Origin: Chloroflexota bacterium | Lineage (GTDB): Bacteria > Chloroflexota > Dehalococcoidia > UBA1151 > TMED-70 | Direction of reading: 5' to 3' | Length of the DNA: 14,225 nt | NCBI GenBank assembly: GCA_002711965.1 | Contig: PASM01000033.1 | Location: forward strand, 1 to 14,225 | Part shown: positions 7,045-13,740 of the stretch, one piece after another | Layout: each line of letters starts with the position of its first letter | Position numbering within the stretch: position 1 is the first letter of the stretch | Notes under the pieces: model-generated | Told to the model about the DNA's origin: nothing | What the model saw: only the letters and a program-made list of their open reading frames with translations | Database searches by the model: none | Translations under genes and position numbers: made by a program

Positions 7045-7808
7045 TGGCTTCAACGAAAAAATCAGAAAGAAACTTAAAATTATTTAATTTCCCAGAAGAC
7101 GGGAAATCTTCAAAAAATATTCTCTCTAAGGGATTACTAATTAGCTTTGAAGGTGGAGAAGGCTCAGGGAAATCTACTCAGTGTAAAAGGCTTGTAAATA
7201 AGCTAGTAGATGAAGGTATTAACTCAATCCTAATCCATGAACCGGGAAATACCGCACTAGGAGAACAAGTTAGAAAATGGGTTAAATCTAAAAGTATCCA
7301 AAATCCAATTGCCGAGACCTATTTATTTTGTGCAGCAAGGGCTGAGTTATGTAAATCTGTAATTGTCCCTGCATTAAATAAAGGGGTGACTGTAATTGTC
7401 GATAGATTTATTCACTCAACGTTAGCATATCAAGGATATGGAAAAGGAGTAGATCTAGAAATAATAAATAACTTAAATAAAATAACTACAAATGAATTGT
7501 TTCCAGACTTAACTATTTTACTTGATATAGATCCAAATGTTTCAAATACAAGAATTAATAAATCAATAAATATAGAATTAGATTCTCTAGAAAAATCAAA
7601 AAAAAGTAAACGTGAAAATTATGAAGGTAACAAGTATGAAAATATGGATAATAGTTTTCATAATAAAGTTAGAAATGGCTACCTAGAAATGGCTAATAAC
7701 AATCGATCATCTTGGAGCATAGTTGGAGGGCATCAAACTGAATCTAGGGTAGCAGATTCTATTTGGAAAAGAGTAAATAGACTTATAGAAAGCCATAAAG
7801 CTACATAA
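7044..7808 (+). CDS. tmk: Thymidylate kinase with N-terminal extension and enlarged LID
   Basis: Phosphorylates dTMP to dTDP with ATP for DNA synthesis. P-loop GGEGSGKST is at 37-45; HEPGNTALGEQVR corresponds to the family REPGG segment; DRFIHSTLAYQG is at 120-131. At 254 residues it is longer than the usual 205-215. About 27 polar residues precede the normal KGLLISFEGG start. The LID region between R160 and F195 is about 35 residues, against roughly 20 in typical enzymes, and is rich in Lys, Glu and Asn. No internal start codon removes the extension. The ATG at 7044 shares its A with the stop of the upstream ATPase gene, so translation is probably coupled. The 3' end overlaps the convergent NUDIX gene by eight bases. 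Confidence 0.93.
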   Translation: MASTKKSERNLKLFNFPEDGKSSKNILSKGLLISFEGGEGSGKSTQCKRLVNKLVDEGINSILIHEPGNTALGEQVRKWVKSKSIQNPIAETYLFCAARAELCKSVIVPALNKGVTVIVDRFIHSTLAYQGYGKGVDLEIINNLNKITTNELFPDLTILLDIDPNVSNTRINKSINIELDSLEKSKKSKRENYEGNKYENMDNSFHNKVRNGYLEMANNNRSSWSIVGGHQTESRVADSIWKRVNRLIESHKAT

Positions 7809-8208
7809 TTTTTTTCATTTTTCTCCAGCTAGAAATAATTTCTAAATCATGGTCAAATGCCAAATCTGGTAGATTATTGATTTCAAAAAAACCTACTTCT
7901 AATGTCTCATCTAAAGGTTTTATGTCTCCAGATATAAATTTTAAATTCCAAACTAGAAGAATGATAGGAGAATCAGTATTTGAGTAGACTCCAGATATCC
8001 AATCTGCTTTGACTATTATTCCACATTCTTCAAGAAGTTCTCTTTCAATTGCATCTTCAACTTTTTCAAATCTGTTTATATATCCTGAAGGCATACTCCA
8101 TAAACCATACCCAGGCTCTATTCCTCGTTTGACTAATAAAATTTTATTTTCTTTTTCTAAAATCCCTACTCCTACAACTTTAGGGTCTAGATATTTTTGA
8201 TGATCCAT
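7801..8208 (-). CDS. NUDIX hydrolase
   Basis: A 135-residue pyrophosphohydrolase with a perfect NUDIX box GX5EX7REUXEEXGU from G42 to I64; the helix reads RELLEECGI, holding the metal-binding glutamates. The N-terminal part (VVGVGILEKENKILLVKRG) and GLWSMPSGY are typical of small NUDIX enzymes that act on nucleoside diphosphate-linked compounds or NADH-like substrates. The substrate cannot be read from sequence. The start ATG at 8208 has no Shine-Dalgarno site; TATAAA boxes lie at 8210-8215 and 8221-8226 on this strand, the latter giving a leader of about six bases. It converges on tmk with an eight-base overlap and diverges from the glycosylase gene. Confidence 0.92.
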   Translation of the reverse strand: MDHQKYLDPKVVGVGILEKENKILLVKRGIEPGYGLWSMPSGYINRFEKVEDAIERELLEECGIIVKADWISGVYSNTDSPIILLVWNLKFISGDIKPLDETLEVGFFEINNLPDLAFDHDLEIISSWRKMKKIM

Positions 8209-8252
8209 ATTTATAATCGATTTATAACTTATATATTTAATAATATAAAATT
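8209..8252. promoter_or_regulatory. Short divergent promoter region
   Basis: These 44 bases, nearly all A/T, must hold the promoters for both the NUDIX and the glycosylase genes. On the plus strand TAATAT at 8241-8246 would start transcription at 8253, exactly the glycosylase ATG. On the minus strand TTATAAAT occurs twice, three bases apart, just before the NUDIX ATG. Confidence 0.35.
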
Positions 8253-8891
8253 ATGGCAAAAAAAGATTTAGAAAGAATAAAGATAGTCAAATATCTTATA
8301 AATAGTGATAAACAATTAGGTAAATTTATAGATTTTTTTGAAAAAGAAAATTTTATAATTCAGGACGATTATAAAAAACAATCAGACTTCTTATCATTAG
8401 TTAGAATCATTATAGGACAGCAATTAAGTATAAGTGCCGCATCAAGTATTTATGTTAAATTTACTGATAGATATGGGGATAAAATAAATAACCTTACAAT
8501 AAATGATTCTACTGAAAAAACACTTAATAATTTAGGTTTATCGAAATCAAAAACAAATACAATTTTAGAGCTTTCAAACTTAATTACAAATAATAAATTA
8601 GACCTCAATTTTGTTTCTAATCTTCAAGAAGAAGAAGCTAAAAAAATTCTTTGTGAAATCAAAGGAATCGGTCCTTGGACAGTTGAAAATTTCCTTCTAT
8701 TTACTGGAGGTAATAAGGATATTTGCCCTGCAAATGACCTAGGAGTAAAAAAAGGCATTCAAAAAATTTACAAATTAGATAATATCCCATCTGACGAAGA
8801 GGTATATAAAATTTCTGAAAAATGGAGACCTTATAGATCTTTAGCTGTCAGGTATATTTGGGAAGTAGTTGATCAAAATATTAGCTTTTAA
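8253..8891 (+). CDS. DNA-3-methyladenine glycosylase II (AlkA-like, HhH-GPD)
   Basis: Base-excision repair enzyme that cuts alkylated purines from DNA. The 212-residue protein has the N-terminal IIIGQQLSISAA signature near 52-63, a helix-hairpin-helix LCEIKGIGPWTVENFLL at 133-149, and catalytic Asp D162 in PANDLGVKKG. The C-terminal WRPYRSLAVRYIW is typical of the AlkA/Mag group. It lacks the extra N-terminal domain of E. coli AlkA, as short bacterial homologues do. There are no Cys ligands for a 4Fe-4S cluster, which argues against MutY or endonuclease III. No Shine-Dalgarno site is present. The 3' end overlaps the convergent MFS gene by 11 bases. Confidence 0.92.
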   Translation: MAKKDLERIKIVKYLINSDKQLGKFIDFFEKENFIIQDDYKKQSDFLSLVRIIIGQQLSISAASSIYVKFTDRYGDKINNLTINDSTEKTLNNLGLSKSKTNTILELSNLITNNKLDLNFVSNLQEEEAKKILCEIKGIGPWTVENFLLFTGGNKDICPANDLGVKKGIQKIYKLDNIPSDEEVYKISEKWRPYRSLAVRYIWEVVDQNISF

Positions 8892-10074
8892 TAACTTTTT
8901 TATTGCTTAATAAAATTGTAAAAATGATTAAAGCAATACCTGAAAAAATAAAAGCTATATTCACTCCAAATTTATCAGCGATAATTCCCATAGGAATTGC
9001 GCCTAGAGGAATAAATCCAAAACTCATAGCATAGAATCCCATAACTCTCCCTCTGAACTCTACAGGAGTTTTTTCAATAATCATTGAAGGATTTAGAGAT
9101 CTTCTACCAGCATCTCCTATTCCTAAAAAGAAACATATAAAAATAGAAAAAAGAGTAAAAGATGAAAATCCTAAAATTAATATAGAAATACCTGAAATAA
9201 TTGAAGTCAGTAAAATATATTTTCCTTTTTTTGAATCTTGAGGGATTGAAGCTGCGATTAAAGTTCCAAGCAATGCTCCACCTCCTATAGATGCAAGCAT
9301 TAATCCGACTTGTAAGGCTCCACCTGAAAGTCGTTCAGATGCATAAGGTGCAAACAAGGTTCTTGTAGGCATTGTCAATAGAGTTGTAATTAGTGCCAAT
9401 AAGATCAAATACATAAGTAAATTGTTACTCTTAAGAACAAGAAATACATCTTTGATTTCTCTGAACATTTTAGGTTTCTTAGTATTCTTTGATTTAGTAC
9501 TTGGAATCATCGAAGTACTAAAAATAGCGATTATGCAGAATAAAGTTATTAATACATAGGTCATTCCTGGTCCAAAATAATGATATACCAATCCTCCTAT
9601 TGCGGGAGAAATCATTGTGGTTAGAGACATACCTGCAGCATTTAAAGAAACTGCATTATTAAGTTGGTTATCATCTACTAATTCAGCTATTATCGACTGA
9701 CGAGCTGGCATCATAAAAGCCCAAAATGTTCCTTGAAAAAAAGAGACAATAATTAAATGGTAAATAGTAATAGTATTAGTAAAAATTGAGATAGCTATAA
9801 ACGAAGTTATAAAAATAACACCTAGCTGGCCTAGTTGAATTATATTTTTATTATCAAATCTATCTGAAACAACTCCACCAAAAACAGAGAATAATAACAT
9901 TGGTGGTGCGAATCCTACTCCGACTAAGGTCACTGCAAGTGATGATGATGTCAAATCCCATCCTAGTTGAGATCTTGCTAGCATTTGTATATTCATACCA
10001 CCTATCATCGAAATCATACCAAAAACTAAAAATCTAAAATTTCTATTTCTTAATGAATCAAAAGTATTAATCAA
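8881..10074 (-). CDS. Major facilitator superfamily transporter (EntS-like)
   Basis: A 397-residue inner-membrane protein with about 12 hydrophobic segments. The N-terminus INTFDSLRNRNFRFLVFG resembles EntS/enterobactin-exporter-type MFS proteins, and the loop after the second membrane segment, GVVSDRFDNKN, is MFS motif A. GDAGRRSLNPSMIIEKTP and FRGRVMGFYAM in the second half are also typical. It most likely exports a small molecule by proton antiport; the substrate is unknown. The start is TTG at 10074: an in-frame stop lies a few codons upstream, no ATG or GTG is available, and the next Met would delete the conserved N-terminus. No Shine-Dalgarno site is seen. It diverges from the EamA transporter gene. 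Confidence 0.88.
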   Translation of the reverse strand: MINTFDSLRNRNFRFLVFGMISMIGGMNIQMLARSQLGWDLTSSSLAVTLVGVGFAPPMLLFSVFGGVVSDRFDNKNIIQLGQLGVIFITSFIAISIFTNTITIYHLIIVSFFQGTFWAFMMPARQSIIAELVDDNQLNNAVSLNAAGMSLTTMISPAIGGLVYHYFGPGMTYVLITLFCIIAIFSTSMIPSTKSKNTKKPKMFREIKDVFLVLKSNNLLMYLILLALITTLLTMPTRTLFAPYASERLSGGALQVGLMLASIGGGALLGTLIAASIPQDSKKGKYILLTSIISGISILILGFSSFTLFSIFICFFLGIGDAGRRSLNPSMIIEKTPVEFRGRVMGFYAMSFGFIPLGAIPMGIIADKFGVNIAFIFSGIALIIFTILLSNKKVIKS

Positions 10075-10155
10075 ATTTCTGAACCAGACTAGTTAACAAT
10101 AAGTTATAATTAAATCTCTCATATGAGTTAATCAATAACCTTAGTTTATAGGAAT

Positions 10156-11028
10156 ATGGAATCTTTTTTTCAGTTTGCTGCTTTAATTAGTGCCTTTACA
10201 TGGACAACTTCTGGCGTGATATTAAAAAAAATTAATTTTAATAGATATTTTAGTTTCCCTTTTTATGAAGCATTAATTTCATTATCAATAATGGTAATAA
10301 TAATAACTTTTATACAAGAATGGTCAGCTATTTTTAATGAAAAGCCGTTAGATTTAGCAATGTTTAGCATAGCAGCATTATTAAGTTGTATAGGAACTGT
10401 TTTTTACGTTATTTCATTAAAAAATAATCCTATGGGAGTAACATTTACCTTATGTGCAGTATCTACAATTTTGATGAGCCTTACTTTAGATTTCACAATA
10501 AATAACGTAAATTACAGTATTACAGTTTTTATAGGTGCATTAATAGTTCTTATAAGTATTTTTATTATCAACTTTCAGAGCTTTAGAGAGTTTGAAAATA
10601 AAAGTCTTTTAGGGATCTTAGGTGGAGTTTTTGCAGGAAGTTTATGGGGAATTGCGGTATTTTTTAATGATAAAGCTCTTATAGAAAGTAGTATCTTAAC
10701 AGGAGCTATTGTTAGAGCTGTAATCAGCGTAATTGCACTTGGTATATTAAGTGAAATCATGAGACAAAGATTAGAAACAACTAGCAACATAAAAGAGGTT
10801 TCAAAAGTATTAATTGCAGGTTCATTGATTACATTTTCAAGTTTATTATGGTTTTTGTCATTAAATACAATTACTGGTTCTTTGACAACAATTTTTGGAA
10901 ATACAGCCCCTGTTTTCGCAATATTATTGGGGTTTTTCTTTTTAAATGAAAAAATTCATAAATCAGAAATTTTAGGAATTTTTTTAGCATTTATAGGGAT
11001 AGTTATCATAATAATATCTAAAACCTAA
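10156..11028 (+). CDS. EamA/DMT-family transporter
   Basis: A 290-residue membrane protein with ten predicted hydrophobic segments in two repeats, as in EamA (drug/metabolite transporter) proteins. Repeat one runs from about 1 to 135, with VISLKNNPMGVTFTLCAVS. Repeat two runs from about 150 to 290, with LWFLSLNTITGSLTTIFGNT, APVFAILLGF and FFLNEK near the end. It probably moves amino acids, nucleosides or other metabolites; the substrate is unknown. TTTATA at 10145-10150 would start transcription at about the ATG. ATAGGA lies only two bases from the ATG, too close for a good ribosome site. Confidence 0.88.
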   Translation: MESFFQFAALISAFTWTTSGVILKKINFNRYFSFPFYEALISLSIMVIIITFIQEWSAIFNEKPLDLAMFSIAALLSCIGTVFYVISLKNNPMGVTFTLCAVSTILMSLTLDFTINNVNYSITVFIGALIVLISIFIINFQSFREFENKSLLGILGGVFAGSLWGIAVFFNDKALIESSILTGAIVRAVISVIALGILSEIMRQRLETTSNIKEVSKVLIAGSLITFSSLLWFLSLNTITGSLTTIFGNTAPVFAILLGFFFLNEKIHKSEILGIFLAFIGIVIIIISKT

Positions 11029-11105
11029 TTACATCTGGTTACTCCTAACCAGACTAAAATAAATGGTCCTACCAGCATAAAAATACTTATTATTCGTACA
11101 AACAT
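11025..11105 (-). CDS. Possible 26-residue hydrophobic peptide (speculative)
   Basis: A small ORF from ATG at 11105 to TAG at 11025-11027. It begins MFVRIISIFMLVG, continues as a hydrophobic run with FILVW, and ends VTRCN, so it reads as one membrane segment with Arg on each side. There is no Shine-Dalgarno site, and AT-rich DNA often yields hydrophobic ORFs by chance. It overlaps the EamA stop on the opposite strand. Confidence 0.18.
   Translation of the reverse strand: MFVRIISIFMLVGPFILVWLGVTRCN
11034..11053. repeat. Hairpin just after the EamA gene
   Basis: TCTGGTTA (11034-11041) and TAACCAGA (11046-11053) make a perfect 8-bp stem with a four-base loop, CTCC, six bases after the EamA stop. 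No T-run follows on either strand. It is the strongest compact hairpin among the protein-gene gaps and may end or protect the EamA transcript. Confidence 0.45.
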
Positions 11106-11205
11106 AAATAAAAATGAAAGTTAATACGGATAAATTCTAACATCAGAAGAAAAAATAAGGATAGTTATTAATTATGCAAAGATTTACAAGTTTTTATAAT
11201 TATTA
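11054..11205. other. Intergenic AT-rich stretch with little content
   Basis: Apart from the ORF at 11025-11105 on the minus strand, I see no coding frame, RNA gene or clear repeat here. It includes short ATAATAAT-type runs typical of low-complexity AT-rich DNA. Together with its flanks it forms the longest gap between protein genes in the window (11029-11299). Confidence 0.5.
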
Positions 11206-11295
11206 TTAAAAGGTTCTACTTAAAAAAACTGAAACTATCATAATAATCATAATTAAAGAAAAAATTATTTTAGCTTTTACTAACTTTATAAGCAT
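11206..11295 (-). CDS. Possible 29-residue single-span membrane peptide (speculative)
   Basis: An ORF starting four bases after the RraA-like stop, on the same strand. It begins MLIKLVKAKIIF, with three lysines, then a run of Leu, Ile, Met, Val and Phe, and ends SRTF before TAA. The layout is that of a small membrane protein at the end of an operon. There is no Shine-Dalgarno site, so translation would depend on coupling. Chance is a serious alternative. Confidence 0.22.
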   Translation of the reverse strand: MLIKLVKAKIIFSLIMIIMIVSVFLSRTF

Positions 11296-11299
11296 GAAA

Positions 11300-11947
11300 T
11301 CAATATAATTCAAACCTTTTATTAACATTATCTTCAAGCATCATTTCAGATTCTTTTTCCCTTACTTCAATACACTTTTTAAGAGTTTGTTCTGCGATAT
11401 CTAAAGGAATTCTAGTTATACCATCTTCATCTGCAATTAATAGATCGCCAGGATCAATTTTCAATTTTGCTATTTCTACTGAAGTTTGTGTTTCTATAAG
11501 ATTAAATGGTCCATGTCCAGGGACTCTTCCTGTACCCCATACAGGCATATTTGCTTTCTTTATTCCGGGAATATCCCTTATTGAACCCTCAGCAACCATA
11601 CCGACTGCACCTAGCACTCTTGCCATATTTGCCATTACGTCTCCAATTATAGCTGCACGACCTTTTTCTTTTTCAATATCTTCAAGAACAACTATCACGG
11701 GGAATTCACTGTTCTTTACATTCCCATATAAATCATTGAAATCTATTTTTGCATTAGGTTCATTTAAAGGTGTAACCTTTCCGGTTACAGCAATCCCTAC
11801 AACAGGTTCCTCAAAATTATAGGATTTTAATTCAGGAGAAGTATAATCAATATTTGCATCTACATACCCTCTTACTAAAATCATAGCATTTTGAACTGTT
11901 GCAGAATCATATTCCTTGAAATCATTTATTATTTTATTTAAATCCAT
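11300..11947 (-). CDS. RraA-like / HMG aldolase-type family protein
   Basis: A 215-residue protein of the RraA-like fold, which includes 4-hydroxy-4-methyl-2-oxoglutarate/oxaloacetate-acting aldolases and the RNase E inhibitor RraA. The signature runs from GDVMANMARVLGAVG (102-116) to GSIRD with R124 and D125, the substrate and metal-binding pair of the aldolases. PGDLLIADEDGITRIP near 177-192 is the other family block. Because the Arg-Asp pair is present, an aldolase or decarboxylase on a small oxo-acid is more likely than RNase E regulation. It has a Shine-Dalgarno site, AAGGA, seven bases before the ATG. It follows the methyltransferase gene by 17 bases at the end of the operon. Confidence 0.85.
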   Translation of the reverse strand: MDLNKIINDFKEYDSATVQNAMILVRGYVDANIDYTSPELKSYNFEEPVVGIAVTGKVTPLNEPNAKIDFNDLYGNVKNSEFPVIVVLEDIEKEKGRAAIIGDVMANMARVLGAVGMVAEGSIRDIPGIKKANMPVWGTGRVPGHGPFNLIETQTSVEIAKLKIDPGDLLIADEDGITRIPLDIAEQTLKKCIEVREKESEMMLEDNVNKRFELY

Positions 11948-11964
11948 TATTTAGTCCTTTTTAT

Positions 11965-12441
11965 TTATAACCATCTTCTAGTATTACTTTTATATTCTTT
12001 ATAGTCATTTAATTTAACTAATTCTTTTTCTTCTTCCAAAACAACATATTTATGTATTAATAATATTCCAATAATTGCTCCGAATAAAATTCCAAAAGAA
12101 GAAAAAATCGTAGATATTCCAAAAGCTGATACAAAAAAAGATACATACATTGGATTTCTTGTATACCTGAAAATTCCTGTTGTAATAATTTTTTTTGTCT
12201 TTATAAAAGGTGCAGGTGATTCATTATTAGAATAAAAGGCTCTTAGTGAAAAAAGCATTATGATAATAGCAAAAACAAAAATGAATAGTCCTAATATTAC
12301 AAATATATTGTTGCTGAATTCAATTTTTCTGAAAATAAAATTTTCTATATTTCCACAAACAACACATGGCATAAAAAAAATAACTGGTGGAATTCTGAGT
12401 CTTTTTTTTATTAAGTATTTTTTACCAGAGTCTAAACTCAT
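11965..12441 (-). CDS. ICMT/PEMT-family methyltransferase, membrane-bound
   Basis: A 158-residue membrane protein with about four hydrophobic segments and the C-terminal signature of the isoprenylcysteine carboxyl methyltransferase/phospholipid methyltransferase group. TTGIFRYTRNPMYVSFF lies near 87-103, then HKYVVLEEEKEL, DYKEYK, and a final TRRWL. These bind S-adenosylmethionine at the membrane face. The bacterial substrate is unknown. GAGGG precedes the ATG by about nine bases. The start overlaps the end of the DinB-like gene by four bases, placing both in one operon. Confidence 0.83.
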   Translation of the reverse strand: MSLDSGKKYLIKKRLRIPPVIFFMPCVVCGNIENFIFRKIEFSNNIFVILGLFIFVFAIIIMLFSLRAFYSNNESPAPFIKTKKIITTGIFRYTRNPMYVSFFVSAFGISTIFSSFGILFGAIIGILLIHKYVVLEEEKELVKLNDYKEYKSNTRRWL

Positions 12442-12950
12442 TTATTAAGCCCTCTCATCATTCCTCTTACATATGAAACCTGTCCCAAGTGTTGATTTAA
12501 TTCTGTAATTAACCTTCCTAAAATAAAATAACCAGAAACTTCTCGTTTAAAAAAACTATATTTTAAAGATAGATCTTTTTCCGTAATTTCATCCAATAAA
12601 TTAATTGTTCGATTCTTAACATCACTTGAATATTTAGATAAGAAATCAATTTCAATTATAGGGAATTCATCTATTTGTTTCTGAGTAAATCCAAAGCCTA
12701 TTTCATTTTTCAATTTTGGATATTTTTCATAATAATTTTGGGATATCCATATTCTTTCTTGTCCTAATAAAACTTTGTTAACTAAATTATCTTCTACTAA
12801 AGCCATATGCCAAATTAAGAATATAATATTATTAGAATGAGCATTTGGTCTCCAGATGATTTCATTCTCTGATAGTGAATCTAGTGACTTGTTTAGGATT
12901 TCATAATATTCATTAACTCCACTCTTAATAGCTTCAGCAAAATAATTCAC
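12438..12950 (-). CDS. DinB-like four-helix-bundle protein
   Basis: A 170-residue protein of the DinB/YfiT-like superfamily. Members are metal-binding helical bundles; some are thiol transferases (bacillithiol or mycothiol type). The visible signature is IIFLIWHMALVEDN with H48, and ELNQHLGQVSYVRGMMRG at the C-terminus with H154. A third His four residues earlier, common in the family, is E150 here. Function is unknown; a thiol- or stress-linked role is only a family-level guess. The start is GTG at 12950, part of GTGA shared with the upstream stop, and it has a strong AAAGGAG Shine-Dalgarno site inside the upstream gene. Confidence 0.8.
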   Translation of the reverse strand: MNYFAEAIKSGVNEYYEILNKSLDSLSENEIIWRPNAHSNNIIFLIWHMALVEDNLVNKVLLGQERIWISQNYYEKYPKLKNEIGFGFTQKQIDEFPIIEIDFLSKYSSDVKNRTINLLDEITEKDLSLKYSFFKREVSGYFILGRLITELNQHLGQVSYVRGMMRGLNK

Positions 12951-13714
12951 AGTTCTCCTTTAGCAATTCTTTTATTTCTCGGAGAATTAATAGTTGGGAT
13001 ATTCTTAATTTCTTCTTCAGAAACAAACTCAATTTTTTCAAGATTTGGGATATGAACAACTTCATTTTCATTTCTGTGATTCTGATAGAAAAGAACATCT
13101 GTTTTCGATACGTTTAACTTCAAAAAATAGTTATATTCTTTTTCATTACTAATTAAGTTTTTATTATAAAACCATTTTGCAATTGAGATCTCAGTAGTCC
13201 AAGATAAACCCTCTTTAGTACCAGCTCTAAATATATCAAAGCTTTCATCGGGCAAATCTCCTTTGTAAAAAGATATTTTAGAAAAAATATACTTCCATTC
13301 ATTAATATACTTATAATGAGAATCAACTTTTCCCCATTCATATTTTATAGTTTCTTCTAAATATCTTTCAGAAAATTTTGTAGATATTAATCTTTCAAAA
13401 TCTAAGATAGAAATTTTGCTTTGTTCAAGTTCATTTATCCTGTTTTGAAATACTGCGCGTGCTAGTGATCTATCTTCATTTTTAATTTTGACTCTAAGTC
13501 CATTTATTATTTTATTTCGAGCAGCAATATTAAAATTAGGGTCTAAATTATTAATTAAATTTATATGAGCAATTAAACTTTCTTTTTCACTATCAGTTAA
13601 TTTTTCATAATCTCTAGAGAATAAAATCAATTGTAATAATTGTGGAATATTAGATTCTGGAATTCTTGATAAAAAGTTTTCAAGATCATCTGGATTGTAT
13701 GGGTTTGTGTTCAT
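12947..13714 (-). CDS. Putative ADP-ribosyltransferase-fold protein (R-S-E type)
   Basis: A 255-residue soluble protein that I recognise only by motif. The N-terminal 150 residues are helical and charged, with no domain I know. The C-terminal part has the spacing of R-S-E ADP-ribosyltransferases: FRAG with R163, SWTTEISIAKWF with S171, a strand DVLFY at 206-210, then RNENEVVHIP with ExE at E216-x-E218. This would use NAD to modify an unknown target. The SWT plus A-x-WF pattern resembles a phage and plasmid protein family. There is no signal peptide and no obvious antitoxin beside it. It is the first gene of the four-gene minus-strand operon, 85 bases after tRNA-Ile. A TATAGA box lies just before the ATG. 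Fold assignment is inference. Confidence 0.6.
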   Translation of the reverse strand: MNTNPYNPDDLENFLSRIPESNIPQLLQLILFSRDYEKLTDSEKESLIAHINLINNLDPNFNIAARNKIINGLRVKIKNEDRSLARAVFQNRINELEQSKISILDFERLISTKFSERYLEETIKYEWGKVDSHYKYINEWKYIFSKISFYKGDLPDESFDIFRAGTKEGLSWTTEISIAKWFYNKNLISNEKEYNYFLKLNVSKTDVLFYQNHRNENEVVHIPNLEKIEFVSEEEIKNIPTINSPRNKRIAKGEL

Positions 13715-13740
13715 AAATTCGCTCTATAAAACAATATCAT

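Noticed and set aside
10082..11056. AACCAGACTA occurs at 10082-10091 and again at 11047-11056, flanking the EamA gene, as if it were an inserted cassette.
   Set aside because: Ten bases is short, the copies are not at equal distance from the gene, and there are no transposase, terminal repeats or change in base composition. Chance is the simpler explanation.
11238..11250. ATAATAATCATA-type runs here and near 14128-14145 as possible repeats or a replication-type AT-rich element.
   Set aside because: They are low-complexity strings expected in AT-rich spacers. There are no DnaA boxes, no iterons of fixed period and no replication gene nearby.
12260..12448. Plus-strand ORF of 62 codons within the methyltransferase gene.
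   Set aside because: It lies entirely opposite a recognised gene with family motifs, and its translation has no recognisable feature.
13153..13341. Second minus-strand ORF of 62 codons inside the ART-like gene, which might suggest a nested gene or frameshift.
   Set aside because: The main frame is continuous through the R, S and ExE motifs, so no frameshift is needed, and the nested frame shows only AT-driven hydrophobic residues.
12947..13714. Toxin-antitoxin pair formed by the ART-like gene and the DinB-like gene.
   Set aside because: Overlap and order are suggestive, but DinB-like proteins are not known antitoxins for this fold and the pair is embedded in a longer operon of metabolic families.
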